Shown here: positions 24,813 to 33,721 of the stretch, piece by piece
Layout of the letters: every line of letters begins with the position of its first letter
How positions within the stretch are numbered: the first letter of the stretch is position 1
Source of the DNA: Halorubrum lacusprofundi ATCC 49239
GTDB taxonomy: Archaea > Halobacteriota > Halobacteria > Halobacteriales > Haloferacaceae
Direction of reading: 5' to 3'
Assembly (NCBI RefSeq): GCF_000022205.1
Contig: NC_012029.1
Coordinates: 930,001-994,000 of the forward strand
Length of the DNA stretch: 64,000 bases
Translations under genes and position numbers: made by a program
Notes under the pieces: generated by a model
The model's database searches: none
The model's input: the letters and a program-made list of their open reading frames with translations, nothing else
Told to the model about the DNA's origin: nothing

Positions 24813-25616
24813 ATGCAGGGCCAATCCCAACAACAGGCGTACGACCGAGGAATCACCATCTTCTCTCCCGACGGCAGGCTCTACCAGGTCGAGTACGCCC
24901 GGGAGGCGGTGAAACGCGGGACGGCAAGCGTCGGCGTCCGCGCCGAGGACGGCGTCGTCCTCGCGGCGGACAAGCGCGCCCGATCCCCGCTGATGGAGCC
25001 GGAGAGTATCGAGAAACTCCACAAGGCCGACGACCACGTCGGCGTCGCGAGCGCGGGCCACGTCGCCGACGCCCGCCAGCTGATCGACTTCGCCCGCCGA
25101 CAGGCGCAGATCAACCGCCTGCGCTACGGCGAGGCGATCGGTATCGAGACGCTCACCAAGAACATCACCGACCACATCCAGCAGTACACGCAGATCGGCG
25201 GCGCGCGCCCCTTCGGCGTCGCGCTGATCGTCGGCGGGATCGAGAACGGCGAGCCGCGCCTGTTCGAGACCGACCCGTCCGGCACGCCCTACGAGTGGCA
25301 GGCGCTCTCGATCGGCTCCGACCGGAGCGACCTCCGCGACTATCTGGAGGAGGAGTACGAGGAGGGCCTCTCGACCGACGAGGCGGTCGCGCTCGCGCTC
25401 GACACCCTCGCGCAGTCCAACGACGGCGAGCTGTCGCCCGAGGGCGTTGGCGTCGCCACGATCACGGTCGACGACGAGGAGTACGAGGAGCGACCAACCG
25501 ACGAGATCGAGTCGATCCTCGCCGACCGCGACCTGCTCGCGAGCGACGAGGACGAAGCAGACGACGCGGACGCCGACGGCGAGACGGACGACGCGAACGC
25601 CGGCGACGAGGAGTAA
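24813..25616 (+). CDS. psmA: 20S proteasome alpha subunit
   Basis: 267 residues. The N-terminal alpha signature (YDRGITIFSPDGRLYQVEYA) is complete, with LAADKRARSPLMEP and GVALIVGGIENGEPRLFETDPSG in the core. The first residues form the gate of the 20S core particle, where PAN/Cdc48 ATPases dock. The last 30 residues are an acidic Glu/Asp/Ala tail. Its place after rnp3 and rnp2 is the conserved archaeal proteasome-exosome superoperon arrangement; exosome genes do not follow here. Confidence 0.93.
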   Translation: MQGQSQQQAYDRGITIFSPDGRLYQVEYAREAVKRGTASVGVRAEDGVVLAADKRARSPLMEPESIEKLHKADDHVGVASAGHVADARQLIDFARRQAQINRLRYGEAIGIETLTKNITDHIQQYTQIGGARPFGVALIVGGIENGEPRLFETDPSGTPYEWQALSIGSDRSDLRDYLEEEYEEGLSTDEAVALALDTLAQSNDGELSPEGVGVATITVDDEEYEERPTDEIESILADRDLLASDEDEADDADADGETDDANAGDEE

Positions 25617-25692
25617 CGCGACGGCGGGCGGTCTGCGGACGCACGTTTCGCCTTTTTGTCGTTCCACTGTTCCACCGCCGGCCGGGAGAGTT

Positions 25693-26613
25693 ATGCCGCC
25701 GGGGACCGACCGACGACCCGTGCAGAAGACGGTACTCATCACCGGCTGTTCCTCGGGTATCGGACGCGCCGCGGCGCACGCGTTCCTTGACGAGGGGTGG
25801 ACCGTGTACGCGACCGCGCGGAACCCTGCGGACATCGAGACGCTCGGCGAGGCCGGCTGCGAGCTGGCGACGCTCGATGTCACGGACCAGAGCGACGTGG
25901 ACCGCGTCGTCGACCGCATCTTGGACGAGGAGGGCGCGATCGACGCCGTGGTCAACAACGCCGGCTACGGCCAGTTCGGCCCGGTCGAGGACGTGCCGAC
26001 CGCGAAGGTCCACGAGCAGTTCGACGTGAACGTGTATGGTCCCCATCGACTCATCAAGGCCGTCCTGCCCGGGATGCGTCGCGAGCGCGACGGGACGATC
26101 GTCAACGTCTCGTCGGTCGCCGGGCGGGTGTCGTTCCCGGGCGGCGGCGTCTACAGCGGCTCGAAGTTCGCGATCGAGGCGCTGTCGGACGCGCTTCGCA
26201 ACGAGGTCGCCGAGTTCGGGATCGACGTGGTCGTCGTCGAGCCCGGCCCCGTGCGGACGAACTTCTCGAAGCGCGCCGAGCGGGAGGCGGGAGGCGGGGA
26301 CGCGGACGACGAGGCGACTGAGGGATCGAGGTCGGCCGACGGCTCCGAGACGGACGACGCCGGGCTCGACCGCTCCGGCGCCTACGAGGAGTTCTACGAG
26401 ATTTTCGAGGATACCCAGCTGCTCGGGGGTGACGGTCCCGGCGCGATCGAGCCCGAAGTCGTCGCCGACGCGATCGTCAACGCCGCGAGCGCAACGCAGC
26501 CACCTGCCCGCGTCCAGCCCGGCACCGCCGCCCGGATCGGCGTGCTTGCACGGTTCCTCCCCGACGCAATCCTCGATGCCGGATACGACTTCGTCCGGAA
26601 GTTCACGAGCTGA
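25693..26613 (+). CDS. Short-chain dehydrogenase/reductase
   Basis: 306 residues. The NAD(P) motif is TGCSSGIG, NNAGYG marks the core, and the catalytic set is S in VNVSSVAGR with YSGSK (Tyr and Lys). The ATARNP stretch after the second strand suggests NADP preference, as in classical SDRs. A Gly/Asp-rich insert near 195-225 is a lineage-specific loop. A GTG at 25720 (297 residues, MQKTVLITG) is a close alternative start. Substrate unknown. Confidence 0.85.
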   Translation: MPPGTDRRPVQKTVLITGCSSGIGRAAAHAFLDEGWTVYATARNPADIETLGEAGCELATLDVTDQSDVDRVVDRILDEEGAIDAVVNNAGYGQFGPVEDVPTAKVHEQFDVNVYGPHRLIKAVLPGMRRERDGTIVNVSSVAGRVSFPGGGVYSGSKFAIEALSDALRNEVAEFGIDVVVVEPGPVRTNFSKRAEREAGGGDADDEATEGSRSADGSETDDAGLDRSGAYEEFYEIFEDTQLLGGDGPGAIEPEVVADAIVNAASATQPPARVQPGTAARIGVLARFLPDAILDAGYDFVRKFTS

Positions 26614-26641
26614 CCGCTGCTCGGCGGCGGCCGACCCGGCG

Positions 26642-27151
26642 CTACTCGTCAGTCGGTGACGCCACCGCGAACGGGCTTTCTCCCTCCCGCCAGTCCCACC
26701 CGGGGAGCCGCGTCTGGAACCCCGCCGCGAGCGCGGCGTCGAGGTCATCGGCACCGGCCGCTCCCGCGCCGTCCGCTGTCGCGTCCTCGCTCACGTGTAC
26801 GTCGACGAAATGGAACGTCGCCTGCGCGAGCAGCGAGAGGGGGCGCCCCCCAGCGATCGTCGCCGCCAACTCGCGGCCGAGAACCTCGTCGACGACAAAT
26901 CCGGGGTAGTCGCCAGCGACGTCGAGGTCGCGAAGCAGGGCGACGCAGCCCGCGACGTTGACCGCGACCTCGCCGTCCGCGAACACCGCATCGACCTCGC
27001 GCCGGTACGCCTCGGGGGTGATCGGGTCCACGTCGGTCTCGAAGATCCGGCCCAGTCGTTCGCGGGTGTCGTTGATGGTGGGGACGACGACCGGTTCGCG
27101 GTCGCGGACCCACGCGTGCTCGTCTCGCACCGTCTCGGACGTGATATGCAT
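26642..27151 (-). CDS. Conserved haloarchaeal protein of unknown function
   Basis: 169 residues with the chosen start MHITSETVRDE. Recognisable helices include EAYRREVDAVFADGEVAVNVAGCVALLRDL and a segment RPLSLLAQATFHFVDVHVS. No domain is recognised. An ATG at 27184 would give 180 residues, but a TATA element (27194-27203) is only 15 nt from it, which places the transcription start inside that reading frame, so the shorter start fits better. Confidence 0.6.
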   Translation of the reverse strand: MHITSETVRDEHAWVRDREPVVVPTINDTRERLGRIFETDVDPITPEAYRREVDAVFADGEVAVNVAGCVALLRDLDVAGDYPGFVVDEVLGRELAATIAGGRPLSLLAQATFHFVDVHVSEDATADGAGAAGADDLDAALAAGFQTRLPGWDWREGESPFAVASPTDE

Positions 27152-27193
27152 GTACTCGCCGTTCACAGGCCGGGGGTTTGCCATTTGCGAAGG

Positions 27194-27203
27194 GTTTTAT
27201 AAC
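27194..27203 (-). promoter_or_regulatory. TATA box upstream of the gene at 26642-27151
   Basis: On the minus strand GTTATAAAAC. It predicts a start site near 27174 and so argues for the shorter protein. Confidence 0.5.
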
Positions 27204-27379
27204 GACCGGGCTAATCATCAGCTAAGCGGGTTTTCGCTGGCTGTTCCCGCACGGAACCACCTACGGACAGTACTACCACTATGCCTACCCCGTCACGGTT
27301 GACCGTTCGACGCCGAGTCGCGTCGTGTGTCGGTATGCAACTCGACGGCGACGACAATCACGACGGCCCGCGGTGAGAT

Positions 27380-29305
27380 ATGAGTCAAGTCGATAAGCAA
27401 CTCGATACCCTGAAATCAGAGATCGAACAGGAAATTCCGAACGACATTACGGTCACCGACGTGAAATACGAGGGGCCGGAGCTGGTCGTGTACACCCGCG
27501 ACCCCAAGGAGTTCGCCGGCGACGGCGATCTGATCCGCCGGCTCGCCTCCAAGCTCCGGAAGCGGATCACGATCCGCCCGGACCCGAGCGCCCTCGCTCC
27601 GCCGGCGCGTGCCGAGGAGGAGGTCCGGTCGGTGATTCCGGAGGAGGCCGGCGTGACCGACCTCGATTTCCACGAGGACACCGGCGAGGTCGTCATCGAG
27701 GCCGAAAAGCCCGGCATGGTGATCGGTCGCCGCGGCTCGACGCTCCGGGAGATCACCCAGAAAGTCGGCTGGACCCCCGAGGTCGTTCGGACGCCCCCGA
27801 TCGAATCCTCCACCGTCTCGAACGTGCGCGGCTTCCTGAAGAACGAACGCGAGGAGCGCCGAGACATTCTCGAACGCGTCGGCCGACAGATCCACCGCGA
27901 GGAGATGTCCGACGACGAATGGGTCCGGATCACCACGCTCGGTTGCTGTCGCGAGGTCGGCCGCGCCGCCTTCATCCTCTCGACGCCCGAGACGCGCGTC
28001 CTGATCGACTGCGGCGACAAGCCCGGCGCGGAGGGCGAGGTGCCGTACCTCCAAGTGCCCGAGGCGCTCGGCGCCGGCGCCGCGACCCTCGACGCGGTCG
28101 TGCTCACTCACGCCCACCTCGACCACTCGGCGTTCGTCCCCCTCTTGTTTAAATACGGCTACGACGGCCCGATCTACACGACTGAGCCGACCCGCGATCT
28201 CATGGGTCTGCTCACCCTCGACTACCTCGACGTCGCCGCCAAGGAGGGGCGCACGCCTCCTTACGAATCGTCGCAGGTCCGCGAGGCGATCAAACACACG
28301 ATCCCGCTGGAGTACGGCGACGTAACCGACATCGCGCCGGACGTGAAGCTCACCTTCCACAACGCGGGCCACATCCTCGGCAGCTCCGTCACCCACTTCC
28401 ACATCGGCGACGGCCTCTACAACGTCGCCTTCTCCGGGGACATTCACTACGAGGACACCCGCCTGTTCAACGGCGCCGTCAACGACTTCCCGCGCGTCGA
28501 AACGCTCGTCTTAGAGTCCACCTACGGCGGCCGCAACGACTACCAAACCGATCAGGCCGACTCCGAAGAGGCGCTCAAAGAGGTCATCAACGAGACGTAC
28601 GACCAGGGCGGGAAGGTCGTCATCCCTGCGTTCGCCGTGGGGCGGTCTCAGGAGATCATGCTCGTCTTGGAGGAGGCGATGCGGAACGGCGATATCCCGG
28701 AGATGCCGGTCCACCTCGACGGGATGATCTGGGAGGCGACCGCGATTCACACCACCTACCCCGAGTACCTCCGAGACGACCTCCGCGACCGGATCTTCCA
28801 CGACGACGAAAATCCGTTCCTGGCCGACCAGTTCAACCACATCGACGCCGGCGAGGACGAGCGACAGGACGTCGCCGACGGCGACGAGTGCATCATCATC
28901 TCCACCTCCGGGATGATCGAGGGCGGACCGATCATGTCGTGGCTCCGCCACATCGGCCCGGACCCGGACTCGAACCTCGTGTTCGTCGGATACCAGGCCC
29001 AGGGGACGCTCGGTCGCCGGATCCAGAACGGCTGGGACGAGATTCCGGTCGACGGCTGGGGCGGCGGCGGCCGCGGCGACACGCTCACCCTGCAGATGGG
29101 GACCGAGGTCGTCGACGGCTTCTCCGGCCACGCCGACCGGCAGGGGTTAGAGAACTTCGTGAAGACGATGAACCCGCGCCCCGAGAAGGTGCTCTGCGTC
29201 CACGGCGACGAGAGTTCCGTCCAAGACCTCTCGTCGGCGCTGTACCACGACTACAACATGCGGACGTTCGCGCCGAAGAATCTGGAGACGTTCCGGTTCA
29301 AGTGA
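27380..29305 (+). CDS. KH-domain beta-CASP ribonuclease FttA (aCPSF1)
   Basis: 641 residues. Residues 1-180 hold paired KH-like domains (MVIGRRGSTLREITQKVG is the GxxG-type loop). The metallo-beta-lactamase domain follows with the zinc motif THAHLDHSAF (about 241-250), GHILGSS and GDIHYED. The beta-CASP cap has PAFAVGRSQE and ISTSGMIEGGP, and the chain ends with GHADRQ and VHGDES. This is archaeal CPSF1/FttA, which cuts nascent RNA and terminates transcription at U-rich sites. It is single-copy and monocistronic here. The elongation factor TFS is encoded 1.8 kb downstream. Confidence 0.92.
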   Translation: MSQVDKQLDTLKSEIEQEIPNDITVTDVKYEGPELVVYTRDPKEFAGDGDLIRRLASKLRKRITIRPDPSALAPPARAEEEVRSVIPEEAGVTDLDFHEDTGEVVIEAEKPGMVIGRRGSTLREITQKVGWTPEVVRTPPIESSTVSNVRGFLKNEREERRDILERVGRQIHREEMSDDEWVRITTLGCCREVGRAAFILSTPETRVLIDCGDKPGAEGEVPYLQVPEALGAGAATLDAVVLTHAHLDHSAFVPLLFKYGYDGPIYTTEPTRDLMGLLTLDYLDVAAKEGRTPPYESSQVREAIKHTIPLEYGDVTDIAPDVKLTFHNAGHILGSSVTHFHIGDGLYNVAFSGDIHYEDTRLFNGAVNDFPRVETLVLESTYGGRNDYQTDQADSEEALKEVINETYDQGGKVVIPAFAVGRSQEIMLVLEEAMRNGDIPEMPVHLDGMIWEATAIHTTYPEYLRDDLRDRIFHDDENPFLADQFNHIDAGEDERQDVADGDECIIISTSGMIEGGPIMSWLRHIGPDPDSNLVFVGYQAQGTLGRRIQNGWDEIPVDGWGGGGRGDTLTLQMGTEVVDGFSGHADRQGLENFVKTMNPRPEKVLCVHGDESSVQDLSSALYHDYNMRTFAPKNLETFRFK

Positions 29306-29372
29306 AGTTTCGCCCGGCGCGACTGCTGGACGGGACCCCACCCGACCGCCCGGCGCGTTGCGCCGAGGGGAG

Positions 29373-29380
29373 TTTTTAAG
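29373..29380 (+). promoter_or_regulatory. TATA box of mgsA
   Basis: TTTTTAAG is centred 28 nt before the ATG, so a leaderless transcript is likely. Confidence 0.6.
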
Positions 29381-29404
29381 CGCCGCCGTGGCAACGCTCC
29401 GCTC

Positions 29405-29776
29405 ATGCACATCGCGCTCATCGCCCACGACGAGCTGAAAGACGAGATGGTCGAGTTCGTCACCGCCCATGCCGACGCGCTCAGCGAGTGCGAACTCGTC
29501 ACCACCGGAACGACGGGGAAACGCATCGCCGACGAGACGGGACTGGCGGTGAACCGACAGGCCTCCGGACCGCTCGGCGGCGACCTGCAGATCGGCGCGA
29601 AGATCGCCGACGGAGCGATCGACGGCGTCGTCTTCCTCCGCGATCCGCTCACCGCACAGGCTCACGAGCCCGATATCTCCGCGCTCCTGCGGGTCTGCGA
29701 CGTGAAAGACGTCCCGCTCGCGACGAACGTCGCCTCCGCGGAGCTGCTCGTCGACGGGCTCCTCGACGAGGCGTAA
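29405..29776 (+). CDS. mgsA: Methylglyoxal synthase
   Basis: 123 residues, slightly shorter than bacterial enzymes. It carries the phosphate-binding TTGTTGK (about 33-39), the active-site [16 protein letters not shown] (about 60-75) and [15 protein letters not shown]. It converts dihydroxyacetone phosphate to methylglyoxal plus phosphate. This bypass is common in haloarchaea that handle excess triose phosphate. A DJ-1/Hsp31-like protein that might detoxify the product is encoded 7 kb upstream. Confidence 0.9.
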   Translation: MHIALIAHDELKDEMVEFVTAHADALSECELVTTGTTGKRIADETGLAVNRQASGPLGGDLQIGAKIADGAIDGVVFLRDPLTAQAHEPDISALLRVCDVKDVPLATNVASAELLVDGLLDEA

Positions 29777-29843
29777 CGACGGGAGCAGCGCACCGGTCCG
29801 TCCCCTCATTTTGAGTATCAGTTCGGATAACCGACCCCGCGCC

Positions 29844-29851
29844 GTTTTTAC
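29844..29851 (+). promoter_or_regulatory. TATA box of the gene at 29875
   Basis: GTTTTTAC is centred about 27 nt upstream of the ATG. Confidence 0.5.
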
Positions 29852-29874
29852 CCGTCCGGGCGTACCCCCCGTCG

Positions 29875-30411
29875 ATGACGTGTCGCTCTCGGACCGGGCT
29901 CGTCGCCCTCACCACGCTTTCTGTCGCGCTCCTGCTCGTCTCGGCGACCGTCGTGAGCGGGGCGTTCGTCGGCGGCGCGGCGGCAACACCGAGCGGCAGC
30001 AGCGCAGCGGCGGACGGCGCTCTGGGCGACGGATCCGACGCCACCGACGACCGGGTCGATCCCCCGACCCGCTGTTTCGCTGGCGAGGGGTATCCGATCT
30101 CGATCGGTGACGGCGGGGCAGCGATCGAGGCGCTCGTCCACCTCTCCGTGTTGACCGATCCGACCGCCGGCAACGAGTTCGGACTGGAGGCGGCGGGAAC
30201 GCTTGACGGCGAGCCGATCGTGACGCTCGGCGCCGGCGTCAGGCTGACCGCGCGGGAGGCCATCGCGAACGGTGTCGACCCGTTCGCGGCGTTTGACGTG
30301 CTGTACGCCTACGAACTTCGGCTCCCGATGTTCGACGGATCGATCGGCGACTCCGAGTATCGCGACGAGGGGTCGCCGATCGACTCGGGCGCGGGCGCGG
30401 TTCCGTGTTAG
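29875..30411 (+). CDS. Secreted or membrane-anchored haloarchaeal protein
   Basis: 178 residues. Residues 1-40 form a Sec-type signal or anchor (basic start MTCRSRTG, then LVALTTLSVALLLVSATVV), followed by an Ala/Gly/Ser-rich linker and a compact beta-rich domain from about 65 to 160. Cysteine occurs at position 3, in TRCFAG and at the C-terminus (AVPC). DUF7332-like, from memory. Function unknown. Confidence 0.6.
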   Translation: MTCRSRTGLVALTTLSVALLLVSATVVSGAFVGGAAATPSGSSAAADGALGDGSDATDDRVDPPTRCFAGEGYPISIGDGGAAIEALVHLSVLTDPTAGNEFGLEAAGTLDGEPIVTLGAGVRLTAREAIANGVDPFAAFDVLYAYELRLPMFDGSIGDSEYRDEGSPIDSGAGAVPC

Positions 30412-30425
30412 CCGGACGCAGTCGT

Positions 30426-30989
30426 TTATAACTCCGCTTCGCTGCGGTCGTCGGGTGACTCCATCCCGCGAACGATCCCCAACAGTTCTCGACGCGCGTC
30501 GCTCGGGCTCTCTCCGGGCGGGTACGACGCCTCGTCGAGGGGGTACGCGCCCCCGCCGAGTAGATACTCGCCGGCCGTCCAGACCGCGAGTAGCGCCTCG
30601 ACCGGTACACGTCTGTCCCCGGAGCCGACGCCTGTGACGCCGCGGAACGTCGAGAGCGTCGCGCGCGACGCCTTCGGATCGTCGACCGCGATCTCTCGGT
30701 CGCCGCGGTGTTCGATGTCCTCGATGTCGCGCTCTGCGAGGCGGTCGCGGAACCCCGAGCGCGCTCGGCGCTCGACGAGCGCGGTGAGGGCCGGGTTCGG
30801 CGCGGTCGCCGGGCGGATCCGCAGGCGACTCGCGAAGCAGAACGGACGCGGGGGCTCCGTGGCGTCGCGCTCGTACCGGACGGTACTCGCGTCGACCGAG
30901 ACAAAGCCGGCGGTGAACGCTCGTTCCGTCGTCTCGTCGATACACTGCCAGCCGTCGAGGCGCGCGCGGGGGACGACGGGCGGGTCCAT
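30426..30989 (-). CDS. Conserved haloarchaeal protein of unknown function
   Basis: 187 residues, soluble, with a conserved-looking core (FVSVDASTVRYERDATEPPRPFCFASRLRIRPATAPNPALTALVERRA is described here only as a beta-then-helix run) and the C-terminal half containing VPVEALLAVWTAGEYLLGGGAYP. No known domain is recognised. It converges with the secreted-protein gene upstream. Confidence 0.6.
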   Translation of the reverse strand: MDPPVVPRARLDGWQCIDETTERAFTAGFVSVDASTVRYERDATEPPRPFCFASRLRIRPATAPNPALTALVERRARSGFRDRLAERDIEDIEHRGDREIAVDDPKASRATLSTFRGVTGVGSGDRRVPVEALLAVWTAGEYLLGGGAYPLDEASYPPGESPSDARRELLGIVRGMESPDDRSEAEL

Positions 30990-31060
30990 GGACGACGATT
31001 CTCCGTCGAGGTACGTAAAAGGAAACGACGATCAGCGGATTGTGGCGGCTCCGAGCGCGC

Positions 31061-31387
31061 TCAGTGGTCGTCTTCGCGCCACTTGTGCTCGCATTCGGTA
31101 CAGACGAAGAATCGGGTCTCGGACTCGTCGGCCGACCGGATCTGCTGCATGTACCAGTACGCGCGGTCGTTCCCGCACTCCGGGCAGTGGGCTGTCGTCT
31201 TCGGGAGTCCTTTGTCCTCCGCGTCGCTCACGTCGATGACCTCCGACTCGACCTGCGATTCGGTGGTCCACTCGTCGTCGCCGTTGTCGCGGCCGAGCTC
31301 GTTACCACAATCCTCAGAGCTACACACCCAGTGGTCCTCGCCCTCGCCGGACTTCATCATCGATCCGCACTCGTCGCAGAACTTCAT
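31061..31387 (-). CDS. tfs: Transcription elongation factor TFS
   Basis: 108 residues with two zinc ribbons: C4, C7, C22, C27 and C68, C71, C96, C99. The C-terminal ribbon carries the RSADE loop (84-88), whose acidic pair enters the RNA polymerase active site and stimulates transcript cleavage during arrest, as in eukaryotic TFIIS. The start MKFCDECG is set by the first ribbon; a TATA element lies 26 nt upstream. Confidence 0.93.
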   Translation of the reverse strand: MKFCDECGSMMKSGEGEDHWVCSSEDCGNELGRDNGDDEWTTESQVESEVIDVSDAEDKGLPKTTAHCPECGNDRAYWYMQQIRSADESETRFFVCTECEHKWREDDH

Positions 31388-31408
31388 GGCGGAACCAACC
31401 GCGGATCG

Positions 31409-31418
31409 TATATAAACA
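31409..31418 (-). promoter_or_regulatory. TATA box of tfs
   Basis: GTTTATATAC on the minus strand, centred about 26 nt before the tfs ATG; leaderless. Confidence 0.65.
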
Positions 31419-31461
31419 GCGGGATCGCGGGCCGAGGGGCGACAGCTTCGCGCGACTGCGC

Positions 31462-32343
31462 TCACTCCTTGCCGTCGACGTGTTCGGCGAGCGCGAACCG
31501 GACGCGATCCTCGTCGCTTCCTTTCGTCTCCCGACCGGTGACGACGATCGGGCCGATCTCGGCAGTGTTCGCGACGTGCGTCCCGGCGCAGGCGGTGCGG
31601 TCGTACGGTTCCTTGTTACCATCGTCCCCATCATCGCCATCGTTGCCATCCGTTCCTCTCGCCGCGCCAATCTCGACGATCCGGAGTTCCGAGATCGAGT
31701 CGGGGAGCAGGTCGATTCGGGTGCGGTCGGTGTCGAGTGTCGCCTCCGCCTCTTCGCGATTCATCGTGTAGCTCGTCACCGGGCGCTCGTCAGCCACGAG
31801 CTCGTTGAGCCGGGTTTCGATCTGCACGAGGTCGCCGTCGTCGAAGCGCTCGTACGCCGCGTCGAGGTGCGCGTGGTCGTCGTAGAGCTGATTGCCCGTC
31901 GTCGACGCGTCGAACTCCGCCAAAAGCAGCGCCGAGAGCAAGTGCTGTGCGGTGTGGTACCGAGAGTGGGCCCGGCGCCGCGCCGCGTCGATCTCGCCCA
32001 CGACGACTGTCCCGGGTTCGAGGGGTGCGACGGTATCGGTCGCCGAGTCGTCGCCGGCCCCAGAAGCTCCGTCTCCTGCCGGTTCGAGGGTGTGATACAC
32101 GGTGTCCTTCTTCTCGACGTCGACGACCCGCCAGCGTCGATCAGCGTCGTCGCCGTCAGCGACACCGTCACCGTCGGCCATCTCCGCATCCGCGACCCGG
32201 AGCGTCCCCGTGTCGTGGGGCTGTCCCCCGCCCGTGGGGTAGAAATGGGTCTGGTCGAGGACGACCCGGTCGTCGAGCACGCGCTCGACGGTCGCCTCGA
32301 AGGTCGTCACCGTGTCGTCCGCGAGGTACAGCTCCTCGGTCAT
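31462..32343 (-). CDS. Alanyl-tRNA editing protein, AlaX type
   Basis: 293 residues with the AlaRS-like editing domain: QTHFYPTGGGQPHDTG (31-46), the zinc ligands H130 and H134 in HTAQH, and C252 and H256 in CAGTH. It would hydrolyse Ser-tRNA(Ala) or Gly-tRNA(Ala) made in error. Two acidic low-complexity inserts (about 52-68 and 229-245) separate the conserved blocks, which fits adaptation to high salt. No C-Ala domain is seen, so the AlaX-M form is closest. Its 3' neighbour on the same strand is tfs; upstream lie the pilin genes. Confidence 0.85.
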   Translation of the reverse strand: MTEELYLADDTVTTFEATVERVLDDRVVLDQTHFYPTGGGQPHDTGTLRVADAEMADGDGVADGDDADRRWRVVDVEKKDTVYHTLEPAGDGASGAGDDSATDTVAPLEPGTVVVGEIDAARRRAHSRYHTAQHLLSALLLAEFDASTTGNQLYDDHAHLDAAYERFDDGDLVQIETRLNELVADERPVTSYTMNREEAEATLDTDRTRIDLLPDSISELRIVEIGAARGTDGNDGDDGDDGNKEPYDRTACAGTHVANTAEIGPIVVTGRETKGSDEDRVRFALAEHVDGKE

Positions 32344-32405
32344 ACCCGGACGGTGCGGCGCTGCAGGCTTAGGTGATGCGTTCGGAAAATGCGACGGCGT
32401 TCCGA

Positions 32406-33215
32406 TCAGCGCTGGAGCCGGATGTTGACGGCGCCGTCGGGGATGAACACCTCGTCGCTGTGATCGAGATCCGCGACGACCGTGCCGTTAGCCGTGTCTG
32501 TCGCGGACTCGTTCACCGAGAACCCGTGCGTCTGCTCGAAGTACCGGCGCCACGCGGTCGCGTACGCCGACTCGATTCGGAGGTCGAAGGGGCCGTCGTC
32601 GGCGTCAGCGTCGGCGACCTGAACGAGCTCCGGCCGGGAGGTTCGGTCCACCGCGACCTGCACAGTCCCGTCCCGCTCGATGGTGTCCGGACCGAGCGGG
32701 TAGAGCCGGACGATCGGGAGTGTCGTTCGGCCGTCGGCCGCGACGAACCGCGGCTCCGAGCGCATCGCCGCCCCGCCGCCGTCGCTTCGGAACCACGCCC
32801 CGCCCTCGTACGCGATGGTCGTGTCCCCGTTCGCGTACGTCAGGGAGCGGAACTCGAACCCTCTGACCACCCCGTCAGACGCGTTTCGTAGCTCCACAGT
32901 GGTCGTCTCCGCGACCGACAGGGTCCCGCCACTGAGCCGGATCTCCGTCGAACGGCTCGGGTCGCCATACCGCTGGACATCCCGGAGGTTGTCGTCGAAC
33001 ACGTCGAAGGCACGCTCGACGTTCGCGACGCGTTCAGCTTCTTGTCTGTCCTCGAGACCCGTGATACCGACCGCGAACACCGTTCCGATCGTCATCGTGA
33101 CGAGCGAGAACACCAGCACGTAACCGACGACGTTGCTCACGCCCCGCTCATCGCCCGCGAACGCGGAGAGTCCGCCGTCGCCGATCGAAACAGTCGGTCG
33201 TCTCCGGTCGGTCAT
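32406..33215 (-). CDS. Pilin-like protein, DUF7289 type
   Basis: 269 residues. A class III-like N-terminus, DERGVSNVVGYVLVFSLVTMTIGTVFAVGI at about 21-50, has the hydrophobic pilin helix preceded by a short charged leader, and the rest is a beta-rich extracellular domain. It is the last of five small membrane-anchored proteins encoded with pilB and pilC. The ATG overlaps the upstream stop by 4 nt (ATGA type). Family number is from memory. It is likely a minor subunit of the pilus or of a related cell-surface machine. Confidence 0.78.
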   Translation of the reverse strand: MTDRRRPTVSIGDGGLSAFAGDERGVSNVVGYVLVFSLVTMTIGTVFAVGITGLEDRQEAERVANVERAFDVFDDNLRDVQRYGDPSRSTEIRLSGGTLSVAETTTVELRNASDGVVRGFEFRSLTYANGDTTIAYEGGAWFRSDGGGAAMRSEPRFVAADGRTTLPIVRLYPLGPDTIERDGTVQVAVDRTSRPELVQVADADADDGPFDLRIESAYATAWRRYFEQTHGFSVNESATDTANGTVVADLDHSDEVFIPDGAVNIRLQR

Positions 33216-33721
33216 CGTTCGACCACCGTCAGATTTCCGGTGCCCCCGGCGCCGTGGTCGTACTCGATCCGGATCGGCCCGCCGCGAACGCTCGCCGGCG
33301 TGACGTTCAGTCGTGCCGCGTGAGGGATTTCCAGCGTCGCCTCCGGGTGGTTCGTCCGCAGCGTCACGGCGTCGTTATCGACCGTGATCCGGTAGGGAAT
33401 CCCCGCGACTCGGGTCGGGAGATCGACGGCGACCGAGACGGAGGCGTTCGTCGCGCCGGCCGCGTTCGACCGATCGGCCTCCGCCGCGCGGGCAAGCCGG
33501 TCGGCGCTCTCGACGTTCGCGGCCGTGGTCTGCCCGAGGACAGAGAGGTCTCCTCGAACGGCCCGGTCCGTCTGCGAATCGACGACGCCGCCGACGCCGA
33601 TGACGACCCCTGAGAGCAACACCGCCCCGATCGCGAGCGTCAGGACGTAGCCGACGGTGACGCTCACGCCGCGCTCGTCGCTCAGGAGGCGTTTTCTTCC
33701 CGATCCACGGCGCTCACGCAT
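33212..33721 (-). CDS. Pilin-like protein, DUF7266 type
   Basis: 169 residues. The N-terminus MRERRGSGRKRLLSDERGVSVTVGYVLTLAIGAVLL shows a basic leader, then an ERGVS cleavage-like site and a hydrophobic helix, typical of archaeal pilin precursors processed by PibD. The remaining residues form a beta-rich domain. The start overlaps the upstream gene by 8 nt; an ATG nine bases earlier is a possible alternative. It is part of the pilB-pilC locus. Confidence 0.78.
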   Translation of the reverse strand: MRERRGSGRKRLLSDERGVSVTVGYVLTLAIGAVLLSGVVIGVGGVVDSQTDRAVRGDLSVLGQTTAANVESADRLARAAEADRSNAAGATNASVSVAVDLPTRVAGIPYRITVDNDAVTLRTNHPEATLEIPHAARLNVTPASVRGGPIRIEYDHGAGGTGNLTVVER

